Shown here one piece after another: positions 6,504-14,099 of a DNA stretch of 19,857 bases. The translations under genes were made by a program, and so were the position numbers. Position 1 is the first letter of the stretch. Every line of letters begins with the position of its first letter. Source of the stretch: DASQLQ01 sp035629935 (lineage in GTDB: Bacteria > Actinomycetota > CADDZG01 > WHSQ01); assembly GCA_035629935.1 (NCBI GenBank), contig DASQLQ010000074.1, forward strand, positions 1-19,857, in the 5' to 3' direction. The notes beneath the pieces are model-generated. The model saw only the letters and a program-made list of their open reading frames with translations. It was not told where the DNA came from and did not search any database.

Positions 6504-7253
6504 TCAGCGCCGGGTGAGGACCTCGTGGCCCTCCGGGGTGATCGCCACCGTGTGCTCGAAGTGGGCGGCAAGGCTTCCGTCCAGGGTTTTCACGGTCCAG
6601 CCGTCGTCGAGAAGCTTCGTCTGGGCCCCCCCGGCATTGACCATCGGCTCGATCGCGAGGGTCATCCCCGGCGTCAGCACCTCGCGATGGCCTGGAGGCC
6701 CGTAGTTCGGCACCTGGGGGTCCTCGTGGAACTGCCGCCCCACGCCGTGGCCCACATATTCGCGGACGACCGAGAACCCGGCCCCCTCGGCGACCTGCTC
6801 GACGGCGTATCCCACATCACCCAATCTCACCCCGGGCGTGCACTGGCTTATCGCCGCTTCCAGCGATTCTTCGGTCACCTTCAACAACATCGCACTGTCC
6901 GAGTCGATGCTTCCGACCGGATAGGTCTTCGCATTGTCGACGTGGAAGCCTTCGAAAAACAGGGCCACGTCGAGGGAGATGATGTCCCCCTCCTCCAACC
7001 TCACCTTCGGCGACGGGATGCCGTGGACGATCACGTCATTCGGCGAGGTGCAGATCGCACCCGGGAAACCTCTGTAACCCTTCGCGGAGGGCTTGGCCCC
7101 TGCCGAGGTGATCGCTGCTTCGGCGATCTCGTCGATGTCCTGAGTGGTGAGACCCGGCTTGATCGAGGCTTCGAGACGCTCCATCACGTCGGCGAGGATC
7201 GCGCCGCCCCGGCGCATGATCCCTATCTCTTCAGAGGATTTCTTGTAGATCAC
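6504..7253 (-). CDS. map: Methionine aminopeptidase, type I
   Basis: Removes the initiator methionine from nascent proteins after deformylation. The 249-residue enzyme has the five metal ligands of the family: Asp95 (ISLDV), Asp106 (FHVDNAKT), His169 (VGHGVG), Glu202 (AIEPM) and Glu233 (HFEHT). Substrate-site His77 and His176 are also present. No N-terminal zinc-finger extension is seen. The usual HGD around the second aspartate reads HVD here, a mild change. The start is GTG at 7253, which gives the normal N-terminus MIYKKSSEEI, although no strong Shine-Dalgarno precedes it; it lies nine bases after adk. A strong hairpin follows the stop. Confidence 0.97.
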   Translation of the reverse strand: MIYKKSSEEIGIMRRGGAILADVMERLEASIKPGLTTQDIDEIAEAAITSAGAKPSAKGYRGFPGAICTSPNDVIVHGIPSPKVRLEEGDIISLDVALFFEGFHVDNAKTYPVGSIDSDSAMLLKVTEESLEAAISQCTPGVRLGDVGYAVEQVAEGAGFSVVREYVGHGVGRQFHEDPQVPNYGPPGHREVLTPGMTLAIEPMVNAGGAQTKLLDDGWTVKTLDGSLAAHFEHTVAITPEGHEVLTRR

Positions 7254-7262
7254 GGGCCCGCG

Positions 7263-7901
7263 CTAGATCGCTCCGACGATGCGTGAGAAAACTTCGTCGG
7301 GAGAGCCGAGGCCGTCGATCTCTTTCAGCAGACCCTCATCCTCGTAGTACTGCTTGAGTGGTTCTGTCTGCTCGTGGTACAGCCTCAAGCGTTCGGTGAC
7401 GGTCTCCTTCTCGAGGTCGTCCTGACGCTCGACGACTTTTCCGCCACAGCTGTCGCAGGTCCAATTGTGCTCTGGCGGGGAGTCGACTCCGTAGTTGCGT
7501 CCACACTCGAGGCACGATCGCCGAGTAAGGATCCGACTTAGAGACACCTCTTCGGGCACCACGATCATCAGTGCGGCGTCGAGCTTGTCACCCGACTTCT
7601 CGAGCATCTCGTCGAATGCTTCGGCCTGCCGCACGTTCCGAGGGAACCCGTCTAGAAGGAACCCCTCCTGGCAGTCATCTGCGTGGAGGCGCTCTCTGAC
7701 CACACCGATCGTCACCTCGTCGGGAACCAAGCGGCCGGCTTCGACGTACTCCTTGGCTTTCAGACCCAGGGCCGTGCCGCCCTTGATCGCCCACCGGAAG
7801 ATGTCACCGGTCGAGATCGTCGGGATCCCATACTTCTCAGCGATCCGAGCCGACTGCGTGCCCTTCCCGGCACCCTGAGGCCCGAAGATGATCAACCTCA
7901 T
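7263..7901 (-). CDS. adk: Adenylate kinase with zinc-binding lid
   Basis: Catalyses ATP + AMP = 2 ADP in the cytoplasm. The 212 residues carry the P-loop GPQGAGKGT (7-15), the AMP-binding TGDIFR (31-36) and DGFPRN (84-89), and a long lid with Cys130, Cys133, Cys149 and Cys152 (CLEC and CDSC), predicted to bind zinc. Many actinobacteria such as Mycobacterium and Streptomyces have a short lid instead. The ATG is at 7901, seven bases after secY; the secY-adk-map order is widespread. Confidence 0.98.
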   Translation of the reverse strand: MRLIIFGPQGAGKGTQSARIAEKYGIPTISTGDIFRWAIKGGTALGLKAKEYVEAGRLVPDEVTIGVVRERLHADDCQEGFLLDGFPRNVRQAEAFDEMLEKSGDKLDAALMIVVPEEVSLSRILTRRSCLECGRNYGVDSPPEHNWTCDSCGGKVVERQDDLEKETVTERLRLYHEQTEPLKQYYEDEGLLKEIDGLGSPDEVFSRIVGAI

Positions 7902-7908
7902 GGCATCG

Positions 7909-9207
7909 TCACTTCAGGAAGCCTTCGTAGTGCCTCATCATCAGCTGGGACTCGATCTGCTTCATCGTCTCGAGGGTGACACCCACCGTGATGAGCACCG
8001 AAGTACCTCCGAACGGCAGCTGCTGGATGTTCTGAGTGGCCAAGAAGACCGAAGGCAGCAGAGCGATGAAAGCGATGAATAGAGCCCCCGGCAAGGTGAT
8101 GCGGGTCAGGATCCGATCCAGATAATCGGCCGTCTGCCGCCCCGGCCGGATGCCTGGGATGAAACCGCCGTACTTCTTCATGTTGTCGGCGACGTCCGTC
8201 GGGTTGAACGTGATCGCCGTGTAGAAGTAGGCGAAGAAGATCACCATGACTCCGTACAAGACCATGTAGGTCACCGAGCTCGAGTTCACGAGATGGTTAT
8301 TGATGAAGTTTTGGACTGTCTCGTTCTGGATCACGTTCTGTAACAGGGTCGGTATGTACAGGACGCTGGAGGCGAAGATGATCGGGATAACACCCGACTG
8401 GTTGACCTTCAGCGGGATGTAGGTCGATGATCCGCCGTACATCCTGCGCCCAACCACCCGCTTCGCATACTGGACCGGGATCCGACGTTGGCCCTGCTCC
8501 ATGATCACGATCGCAACGATGATCGCGATACCGATGGCGATGACCACTGCAAAGGTGCCCAATCCTTTCTGGTCGAGGATCGCTTTGCCCTCACCTGGGA
8601 GCGTCGAGACGATCGACGTGAAGATCAGGATGGACATTCCGTTGCCGATCCCTCGCTGGGTGATGAGCTCACCCAGCCACATGATCAAGGCGGTACCGGC
8701 AGTAAGCGAAAGCACGATCAGCGCCACCCGCGGCGGCGTGAAGTTCGGGATCAGATCGATATTCGACTGTGCACCAGTTTGGCCAAACTGACCTCGGTGG
8801 AAGAGGAAGGCGAGACCAGTGGACTGAAGCAGCGCGAGCATGACCGTGAGGTAACGGGTCCACTGAGTGATCTTCTTGTAGCCGGACTCCCCTTCCTTCG
8901 ACCATGACTCGAGCCGCGGGATCACCACGGTAAGCAACTGCATGATGATCGACGAGGTGATGTACGGCATGATCCCAAGGGCGAAGATCGCCATCTGTGT
9001 AAGCGCGCCGCCGGAGAACAGGTTGATGAAAGCGAAGACCCCGCCCTGCGCCTGCGCGGCGAACTGTTGCGCCGCTTCTACGTCGATCCCAGGCGTCGGG
9101 ATGTGCGAACCCATCCGGTAAACGGCCATGATCAACAGCGTGAACAGGATCTTCTTGCGCAGATCTGGGACTTTGAAAGCGTTTACGAACGCCGCTAGAA
9201 GGTTCAC
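7909..9207 (-). CDS. secY: Preprotein translocase subunit SecY
   Basis: Central channel of the Sec translocon in the cytoplasmic membrane. The 432-residue protein has ten predicted membrane segments. The first is near residues 19-36 and is followed by the plug region. Both SecY signatures are present: SGGALTQMAIFALGIMPYI (65-83) and QRGIGNGMSILIFTSIV (184-200). The cytoplasmic loop RRIPVQYAKRVVGR (241-254), needed for SecA and ribosome contact, is intact, as is the C-terminal tail LMMRHYEGFLK. GTG start at 9207 overlaps the rplO stop as GTGA, so membrane-channel synthesis is coupled to L15. Confidence 0.98.
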   Translation of the reverse strand: MNLLAAFVNAFKVPDLRKKILFTLLIMAVYRMGSHIPTPGIDVEAAQQFAAQAQGGVFAFINLFSGGALTQMAIFALGIMPYITSSIIMQLLTVVIPRLESWSKEGESGYKKITQWTRYLTVMLALLQSTGLAFLFHRGQFGQTGAQSNIDLIPNFTPPRVALIVLSLTAGTALIMWLGELITQRGIGNGMSILIFTSIVSTLPGEGKAILDQKGLGTFAVVIAIGIAIIVAIVIMEQGQRRIPVQYAKRVVGRRMYGGSSTYIPLKVNQSGVIPIIFASSVLYIPTLLQNVIQNETVQNFINNHLVNSSSVTYMVLYGVMVIFFAYFYTAITFNPTDVADNMKKYGGFIPGIRPGRQTADYLDRILTRITLPGALFIAFIALLPSVFLATQNIQQLPFGGTSVLITVGVTLETMKQIESQLMMRHYEGFLK

Positions 9208-9659
9208 TTCGATGCCCTCTGAACCTTGATCACGGTGACCGTACCGCCGGCCCCCTCGATCTTGGATCGCGCGGCCGCACTGAAGGCATGGGCGCTCACC
9301 GTCATGGCTTTGGAGATGTCGCCGTTACCGAGCACCTTGACCAGGGCATCGCGCTTGCGGACCAAACCCGCCGAGCGAAGCTCCTCAGGGCCGACCTCCT
9401 TTGCATCGAGCTGGGCGAGATCGGAAAGGTTCACTGCTCCGTACAACTTCCGGCGCGGAGGTGTGAAGCCCTTGAGTTTGGGAACCCGCCTGATGAGAGG
9501 CATCTGACCACCCTCGAAGAACTGGTGGACCGTGTTCCGAGCCCTCGTACCTTTGGTGCCGCGGCCCGCGGTCTTACCCTTGCCCGCCGATTCCCCCCGG
9601 CCGACTCGAGTCCTCTTCTTGCGCGCGCCCGCAGGCGATCTCACCTCATGCGGCTTCAC
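9204..9659 (-). CDS. rplO: 50S ribosomal protein L15
   Basis: Late-assembling large-subunit protein. The 151-residue product has the Gly/Arg-rich N-terminal region (RVGRGESAGKGKTAGRGTKG, 18-37), FEGGQMPLIRRVPKLKGF (49-66) and a globular C-terminal half with KVLGNGDISK. GTG start at 9659 overlaps the rpmD stop as GTGA, and its own stop overlaps the secY GTG in the same way. The rpmD-rplO-secY order is standard for the spc cluster. Confidence 0.97.
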   Translation of the reverse strand: MKPHEVRSPAGARKKRTRVGRGESAGKGKTAGRGTKGTRARNTVHQFFEGGQMPLIRRVPKLKGFTPPRRKLYGAVNLSDLAQLDAKEVGPEELRSAGLVRKRDALVKVLGNGDISKAMTVSAHAFSAAARSKIEGAGGTVTVIKVQRASK

Positions 9660-9841
9660 GACTTCACCTCTTCAGTCTCTACCAGATGCGCCACTGCCCT
9701 GATCATGCCCCTGATCTCGGGTTTGTCGTCATGAACCACGGAATGACCCATGCGCTTAAGGCCTAGAGCGCGGATCGTTCCCCGCTGCTTCTTGCCCTTG
9801 TCGGACGCAGAACGGACCTGCGTGACCTTGATCTTCGCCAT
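9656..9841 (-). CDS. rpmD: 50S ribosomal protein L30
   Basis: Small 61-residue large-subunit protein. It has the family pattern IKVTQVRSASDKGKKQRGTI, then LGLKRMGHSVVHDDKPEIRGM and a C-terminal helix with VAHLVE. Its ATG at 9841 shares a base with the rpsE stop (TGATG), and its own stop overlaps the rplO GTG. Present in most bacteria but not all; here it is intact. Confidence 0.97.
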   Translation of the reverse strand: MAKIKVTQVRSASDKGKKQRGTIRALGLKRMGHSVVHDDKPEIRGMIRAVAHLVETEEVKS

Positions 9842-10389
9842 CAGCCTGCCTCAACCTCCGTGAGCATGTAGCCGGGAGCGACTTCCTCGCGGGTCTTTCC
9901 CCGCCTTTTCGCGACCTGATCGGGCGTGTTGATGCTCTTGAGCGCCGTCACCGTTGCATGAACGATGTTGATCGCATTGTCCGAGCCAAGGGACTTGGAC
10001 AGGATGTCCTTGATCCCGGCGCACTCGACGACGGCTCGCACCGGGCCCCCGGCGATAACGCCCGTACCAGGAGAAGCCGGCTTGAGAAGAACCACCCCAC
10101 CGGAGTCCTCCCCGATCACTTCGTGAACGATCGAGTTCTTGAGCATCGGCACCTTGAACATGCTCTTCTTGGCCTCCTCGATGCCTTTCTGGATCGCGGC
10201 CGGAACCTCTCGGGCCTTTCCGTACCCCACGCCGACCGACCCATTGCCATCACCAACGACAACGAGAGCGGTGAACGAGAAGCGGCGACCTCCCTTAACG
10301 ACTTTGGACACGCGGTTGATCGAGACGACTCTCTCCTCATATGGAGAGCGATCGTCGTCGCGGCCCCCGCGCTGACCTCCTCTACCCAT
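9841..10389 (-). CDS. rpsE: 30S ribosomal protein S5
   Basis: Small-subunit protein near the mRNA entry channel that affects decoding accuracy. The 182-residue product has an N-terminal double-stranded RNA-binding-like domain: RVVSINRVSKVVKGGRRFSFTA, with VVGDGNGSVGVGYGKAREVP (44-63). The C-terminal domain follows, including GTGVIAGGPVRAV and SKSLGSDNAINIVHAT. A Gly/Arg/Asp-rich N-terminus of about 15 residues precedes the core. ATG at 10389 overlaps the rplR stop (TAATG). Confidence 0.98.
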   Translation of the reverse strand: MGRGGQRGGRDDDRSPYEERVVSINRVSKVVKGGRRFSFTALVVVGDGNGSVGVGYGKAREVPAAIQKGIEEAKKSMFKVPMLKNSIVHEVIGEDSGGVVLLKPASPGTGVIAGGPVRAVVECAGIKDILSKSLGSDNAINIVHATVTALKSINTPDQVAKRRGKTREEVAPGYMLTEVEAG

Positions 10390-10739
10390 TAGAAGTTAAG
10401 ACCTCCTTCGCGAGCGCCTTCAGCAACGGCGCGCACTCGTCCGTGGTACTTGAAGCCGCCGCGATCGAACGTCACTTGCGTGACGCCGGCATCCTTCGCT
10501 CGCTGCGCGAGCGCAGCGCCGACGGCTTTGGCCTGTCCTTTCGGGTCGTCGCCCTTCGAATCCTTGAGACTCGATGCGGCGGCCAACGTGCGGCCGGCGG
10601 AATCGTCGATCACCTGCGCGTAGATGTGGCGGTTGGACCGGAACACCGCAAGCCGCGGTCTTTCGGGCGAGCCGATCACTTTTTTGCGCACTCGTCGATG
10701 ACGCTGACTGAGCGAACGTAGTTTCTCTTTTCGTTCCAT
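10389..10739 (-). CDS. rplR: 50S ribosomal protein L18
   Basis: 5S rRNA-binding protein of the central protuberance. The start is placed at ATG 10739 (MERKEKLRS, 116 residues) because GGAG lies seven bases upstream; a GTG one codon earlier (10742) overlaps the rplF stop and would add one residue. Conserved segments are RHRRVRKKVIG, RPRLAVFRSNRHIYAQVIDD and the C-terminal FDRGGFKYHGRVRAVAEGAREGG. It forms a coupled pair with rpsE. Confidence 0.96.
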   Translation of the reverse strand: MERKEKLRSLSQRHRRVRKKVIGSPERPRLAVFRSNRHIYAQVIDDSAGRTLAAASSLKDSKGDDPKGQAKAVGAALAQRAKDAGVTQVTFDRGGFKYHGRVRAVAEGAREGGLNF

Positions 10740-10741
10740 CA

Positions 10742-11290
10742 CTAAGCTCCGATGGCCTTGGCGGCCTTGCCACTCTTCCGTCTGACGTATTCGCCCTCGT
10801 AGCGGATCCCCTTCGCCTTGTAGGGCTCGGGCTTCCGGATCGAGCGGATCTCTGCGGCAACTTGGCCCACGAGTTCCTTGTCTATCCCTTTAACGACGAT
10901 CCGCGTGGGGGCCGGCACGTCGAACTCGATCCCCTTCGGAGCATCCTTCTTAACCGGATGGGAAAACCCAACCTGGATCTCGAGACTGGTCCCCTGTTTG
11001 GCGGCCCGATACCCCACACCATGGATCTCGAGAGCCTTCTCATATCCTTGCGTCACTCCCTGAACCATGTTCGCGATCAAGCTGCGGACCAGCCCGTGCA
11101 GCGCCTTGACCTCGCGGTTCTCCTTGATACGAGAAACACGAACCTCGGAGTCGACCACCTCTACGGTGACGTCCTCCGGTAGCACGCGCTGCAACTCCCC
11201 TCTGGGGCCGTTAACAGTGATGCGACCCACGGTCACACTCACCTGTACCCCGCTGGGTATCTCGATCGGTGCTTGTCCTATCCGCGACAT
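10742..11290 (-). CDS. rplF: 50S ribosomal protein L6
   Basis: Large-subunit protein near the sarcin-ricin loop and the factor-binding site. The 182-residue length is normal. It starts MSRIGQAPIEIPSGVQV and has the two-repeat fold; the C-terminal repeat carries the 23S-binding signature KPEPYKAKGIRYEGEYVRRK (about 152-171). ATG start at 11290, eighteen bases after rpsH. Confidence 0.98.
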   Translation of the reverse strand: MSRIGQAPIEIPSGVQVSVTVGRITVNGPRGELQRVLPEDVTVEVVDSEVRVSRIKENREVKALHGLVRSLIANMVQGVTQGYEKALEIHGVGYRAAKQGTSLEIQVGFSHPVKKDAPKGIEFDVPAPTRIVVKGIDKELVGQVAAEIRSIRKPEPYKAKGIRYEGEYVRRKSGKAAKAIGA

Positions 11291-11308
11291 CTCTAGTCCT
11301 CTTTCCCG

Positions 11309-11707
11309 CTACCAAATGTAGGCGAGGATCTCCCCACCCACCCTCGCCCGGCGTGCTTCCTTGTCCGTCATGACACCCTGGGACGTCGAGACGATCGCTA
11401 CTCCCAAACCGCCTAGCACTCTGGGGAGCTCACCGGCGCCGCGGTACACGCGACGGCCCGGCTTCGAGATCCGCCGGATGCCGGAGATCGCTCGCTCACG
11501 CTCCGGTGAATACCGGAGGACGAGTTTGATCATCGGATGTGTCTGGTCGGTCACGACCTCCATCCCATCGATGAACCCTTCGTCCATCAGGATCTTGGCG
11601 ATGTTCTGCTTGATCTTGGATGCAGGGATCAAGACGTCGTCATGCATCGCCGTCGAAGCATTGCGGATACGAGCAAGCATGTCGGCGATCGGGTCTGTCA
11701 TCGTCAT
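11309..11707 (-). CDS. rpsH: 30S ribosomal protein S8
   Basis: Primary 16S rRNA-binding protein of the platform. The 132-residue product starts MTMTDPIADMLARIRNA and ends with the family signature GVAIVSTSQGVMTDKEARR (102-120) and GGEILAYIW. The ATG at 11707 is preferred over the one at 11701 because GAGGT lies nine bases upstream of the former. In E. coli S8 represses the spc operon; no such site was recognised here. Confidence 0.98.
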   Translation of the reverse strand: MTMTDPIADMLARIRNASTAMHDDVLIPASKIKQNIAKILMDEGFIDGMEVVTDQTHPMIKLVLRYSPERERAISGIRRISKPGRRVYRGAGELPRVLGGLGVAIVSTSQGVMTDKEARRARVGGEILAYIW

Positions 11708-11723
11708 CTCAATGTCACCTCTA

Positions 11724-11909
11724 CTACCAACTCGACTTGGTCACACCGGGTATCTCCCCGTTGTGAGCCATCTCTCGGAAACACAGCCGGCACAAACCGA
11801 AACGCTGGAACACCGCACGAGGCCGCCCACAGCGGACACACCGGGTGTAAGCGCGCACCTTGAACTTGGGCTTGCGTTTCGACTTATTGACCAAAGCTTT
11901 CTTTGCCAC
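11724..11909 (-). CDS. rpsN: 30S ribosomal protein S14 type Z (zinc-binding)
   Basis: Small-subunit head protein. The 61-residue short form has Cys24, Cys27, Cys40 and Cys43 (CVRC and CRLC), so it is the zinc-binding type Z. The ending GEIPGVTKSSW is invariant in the family. The start is GTG at 11909, two bases after the rplE stop. A longer zinc-free S14 paralogue, common in actinobacteria, is not in this window. Confidence 0.98.
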   Translation of the reverse strand: MAKKALVNKSKRKPKFKVRAYTRCVRCGRPRAVFQRFGLCRLCFREMAHNGEIPGVTKSSW

Positions 11910-11911
11910 TT

Positions 11912-12487
11912 CTAGCCTCCACCACCAGGTTGCCGGAACGGAAAACCGAGGGCCGTGAGCAATCCACGTCCCTCTTCATCGTTTTGTGCGCTGGTCACGA
12001 TCGTTATGTCCATGCCTCGGTTCGCGTCGATGTCGTCGTAATCGATCTCGGGGAAGACGAGCTGCTCGGACAAGCCGAGCGAGTAGTTGCCCCGACCATC
12101 GAACGAGCGTGGGTTCAACCCCCGGAAGTCACGGATGCGGGGAAGAACGACGGCCAGGAACCTATCGAGGAAGTCCCACATGCGATCCCCTCGCATCGTG
12201 ACACTTGCTCCGATGGGCATGCCCTCCCGGATCTTGAAGGTTGCGATCGATTTCCGCGCCCGACGCAACGTCGGTTTCTGGCCGGTGATCGTCGTCAGGT
12301 CCTTCAGCGCCCCCTCCATCAACTTGGCGTCCTTGGACGCGTCTCCCACGCCCATGTTCACCACGATCTTCTGGACGGTGGGAACCTGCATGACGTTCTT
12401 TAGCCCGAGGTCCTTCTGCAGGGCCGGCACGATCTCCGACCGGTACCGCGTCTTGAGTCTGGGCGTGTATTCCTTCGTCTCAGCCAT
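11912..12487 (-). CDS. rplE: 50S ribosomal protein L5
   Basis: 5S rRNA-binding protein of the central protuberance that contacts P-site tRNA. The start is placed at ATG 12487, which shares a base with the rplX stop (TGATG); a longer in-frame start at 12514 would lie inside rplX. The 191 residues contain QVPTVQKIVVNMGVGDA (34-50), TGQKPTLRRARKSIATFKIREG (68-89), RIRDFRGLNPRSFDGRGNYS (117-136) and a C-terminal tail ending GLLTALGFPF followed by a few glycines. Confidence 0.97.
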   Translation of the reverse strand: MAETKEYTPRLKTRYRSEIVPALQKDLGLKNVMQVPTVQKIVVNMGVGDASKDAKLMEGALKDLTTITGQKPTLRRARKSIATFKIREGMPIGASVTMRGDRMWDFLDRFLAVVLPRIRDFRGLNPRSFDGRGNYSLGLSEQLVFPEIDYDDIDANRGMDITIVTSAQNDEEGRGLLTALGFPFRQPGGGG

Positions 12488-12810
12488 CAGAGCTCCAACC
12501 CACACTTGATACACACACGAACCTTGGCATCGGTGCCTTCCTCGACTTTGAATCCGACACGCGTCGGTCCATCGGTGGGACAGACCAGAGCCACGTTCGA
12601 GATGTCGACAGGCGCTTCCTTGTGCTCGATCCCGCCTTGACGGGTACCACGCCGATCCATGCGGATCTTCTCGTGACGAGTCACGCGGTTGACAGCCTCG
12701 ACTATGACGCGGCGCTTCTTCGGGATCACTTCGAGAACGCGGCCCTCTGCGCCGGCGTCCTTACCGGCGATCACTTTCACCGTGTCACCTTTCTTGATGT
12801 GCAAACCCAC
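12487..12810 (-). CDS. rplX: 50S ribosomal protein L24
   Basis: Assembly-initiator protein near the tunnel exit. The 107-residue product has an N-terminal KOW motif (KKGDTVKVIAGKDAGAEGRV, 6-25). Its C-terminal part has Cys77 plus Cys100 and Cys103 (VRVCIKCG); a zinc ribbon would need a fourth cysteine, but the expected partner near residue 80 is Asp. The start is GTG at 12810, directly after the rplN stop; an in-frame TTG at 12804 would give the shorter MHIKKGDTV and cannot be excluded. Confidence 0.96.
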   Translation of the reverse strand: MGLHIKKGDTVKVIAGKDAGAEGRVLEVIPKKRRVIVEAVNRVTRHEKIRMDRRGTRQGGIEHKEAPVDISNVALVCPTDGPTRVGFKVEEGTDAKVRVCIKCGLEL

Positions 12811-13179
12811 CTACAACACCTCCGGAGCAAGCGAGATGATCTTCATGAATCGTCGATCTCTCAGCTCACGGGCAACAGGACCGAAGATGCGAGTCCCCCG
12901 CGGCTGCATCTGTGCATCGACGATCACGACTGCGTTGTCATCGAACTTGATGTACGAGCCGTCGCCGCGACGACGCTCTTTTGCGGTACGGACCACAACG
13001 GCCTTCACCACATCTGACTTCTTGACCGCACCACCGGGGATCGCGTCTTTGACCGTGCACACGACGATGTCACCGATCCCGGCGTAGCGACGGCGGGATC
13101 CGCCCAGCACCTTGATCACGAGCACCTCGCGGGCACCCGTGTTGTCTGCGACTCGACACCTCGACTCTTGCTGTATCAC
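12811..13179 (-). CDS. rplN: 50S ribosomal protein L14
   Basis: Large-subunit protein that forms an intersubunit bridge and the docking site for silencing factor RsfS. The 122-residue length is exact for the family. Visible are MIQQESRCRVADNTGARE (1-18), the GDIVVCTVKDAIPGGAVKK segment and the end FMKIISLAPEVL. The start is GTG at 13179, overlapping the rpsQ stop as GTGA; rplX follows with no gap. Confidence 0.98.
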   Translation of the reverse strand: MIQQESRCRVADNTGAREVLVIKVLGGSRRRYAGIGDIVVCTVKDAIPGGAVKKSDVVKAVVVRTAKERRRGDGSYIKFDDNAVVIVDAQMQPRGTRIFGPVARELRDRRFMKIISLAPEVL

Positions 13180-13451
13180 TTGGCCTTTTCCAGGATCTCG
13201 ACAACTCGCCAGCGCTTTGTCTTGGAGAGAGGACGCGTTTCCATGATCCTTACGGTGTCCCCTACTCCGGCTTGGTTCTCTTCATCGTGAGCCTTGATCT
13301 TCGTGTTGCGGCGGACGATCTTCGTGTAGGTGGAGTGGGCGGCGGAGGTACGCACCTCGACCACGACCGTTTTATCCATCACGTTCGACACGACGCGCCC
13401 GAGCTGCGTCTTTCGCTGCCCTCGCGTCATCTCATCTTCAGAGGTGCTCAT
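13176..13451 (-). CDS. rpsQ: 30S ribosomal protein S17
   Basis: Primary 16S rRNA-binding OB-fold protein. The 91-residue product has an acidic N-terminal stretch of about nine residues and then the core GRVVSNVMDKTVVVEV, the HDEENQAGVGDTVRIMETRPLS segment, and KTKRWRVVEIL near the end. ATG start at 13451 overlaps the rpmC stop as ATGA, giving tight coupling. Confidence 0.97.
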   Translation of the reverse strand: MSTSEDEMTRGQRKTQLGRVVSNVMDKTVVVEVRTSAAHSTYTKIVRRNTKIKAHDEENQAGVGDTVRIMETRPLSKTKRWRVVEILEKAK

Positions 13452-13669
13452 CCGCTTCCTTCTTCCGTTGCCGTATGTGCCAACTCACGGTGCCTGAGGA
13501 TCGTCTTGATCCGGGCCACGTCCTTGCGCAAGTCACCGATCCGTTTGTAGTTGTCCAGCTGACCCGTTGCGTTCTGGAAACGAAGGTTGAACAACTCTTC
13601 CTTCGTTTCGTTGAGCTTCGTCTGCAGCTCATCGAGGGGCAGCTCGTGCAATTCAGAGGCCTTGGCCAT
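13448..13669 (-). CDS. rpmC: 50S ribosomal protein L29
   Basis: Small two-helix protein at the tunnel exit, near the trigger factor and SRP docking site. Core motifs are LDELQTKLNETKEELFNLRFQ and the second helix with RKDVARIKTILRHREL. The start is placed at ATG 13669 (73 residues) with GGAGG ten bases upstream. A GTG at 13675 (75 residues) would overlap the rplP stop as GTGA, with GGAGG only four bases away; both are possible. Confidence 0.95.
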   Translation of the reverse strand: MAKASELHELPLDELQTKLNETKEELFNLRFQNATGQLDNYKRIGDLRKDVARIKTILRHRELAHTATEEGSG

Positions 13670-13671
13670 CG

Positions 13672-14097
13672 TCACTGCACCTCCAGCGGCTGCTCACGAC
13701 GCACGAACTTGCACTTGATCGGCAGCTTGTGAGCCGCCAACCGGATAGCGTCGCGCGCTATCGGCTCGGGGATTCCCGCGATCTCGAACATGACCCGGCC
13801 GGGCTTCACTACTGCGATCCACCCTTCGGGGTTCCCTTTACCGGAGCCCTGACGGGTCTCGGCGGGCTTCTTCGTGTAGGGCTTGTCGGGGAAGATGTTG
13901 ATCCAGACCTTCCCTCCTCGTCGGATGTGACGTGTCATCGCGATACGAGCGGCCTCGATCTGACGGTTGCTTATCCAGCCCGGCTCCATCGCCATCAGCC
14001 CGAAGTCGCCGAAGTTCACCTGGGTGCCGCCCTTGGCTTGACCACGCATACGCCCTCGCTGCTGCTTGCGATGTTTGGTCTTCTTTGGCTGCAACAT
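13672..14097 (-). CDS. rplP: 50S ribosomal protein L16
   Basis: Large-subunit protein close to the A-site tRNA and the peptidyl transferase region. The 141-residue product is of standard length: MLQPKKTKHRKQQRGRMRG at the start, FGLMAMEPGWISNRQIEAAR, then KPAETRQGSGKGNPEGWIAVV with the loop entering the rRNA core, and LAAHKLPIKCKFV near the end. ATG at 14097, two bases after the rpsC stop. Confidence 0.98.
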   Translation of the reverse strand: MLQPKKTKHRKQQRGRMRGQAKGGTQVNFGDFGLMAMEPGWISNRQIEAARIAMTRHIRRGGKVWINIFPDKPYTKKPAETRQGSGKGNPEGWIAVVKPGRVMFEIAGIPEPIARDAIRLAAHKLPIKCKFVRREQPLEVQ

Positions 14098-14099
14098 GG

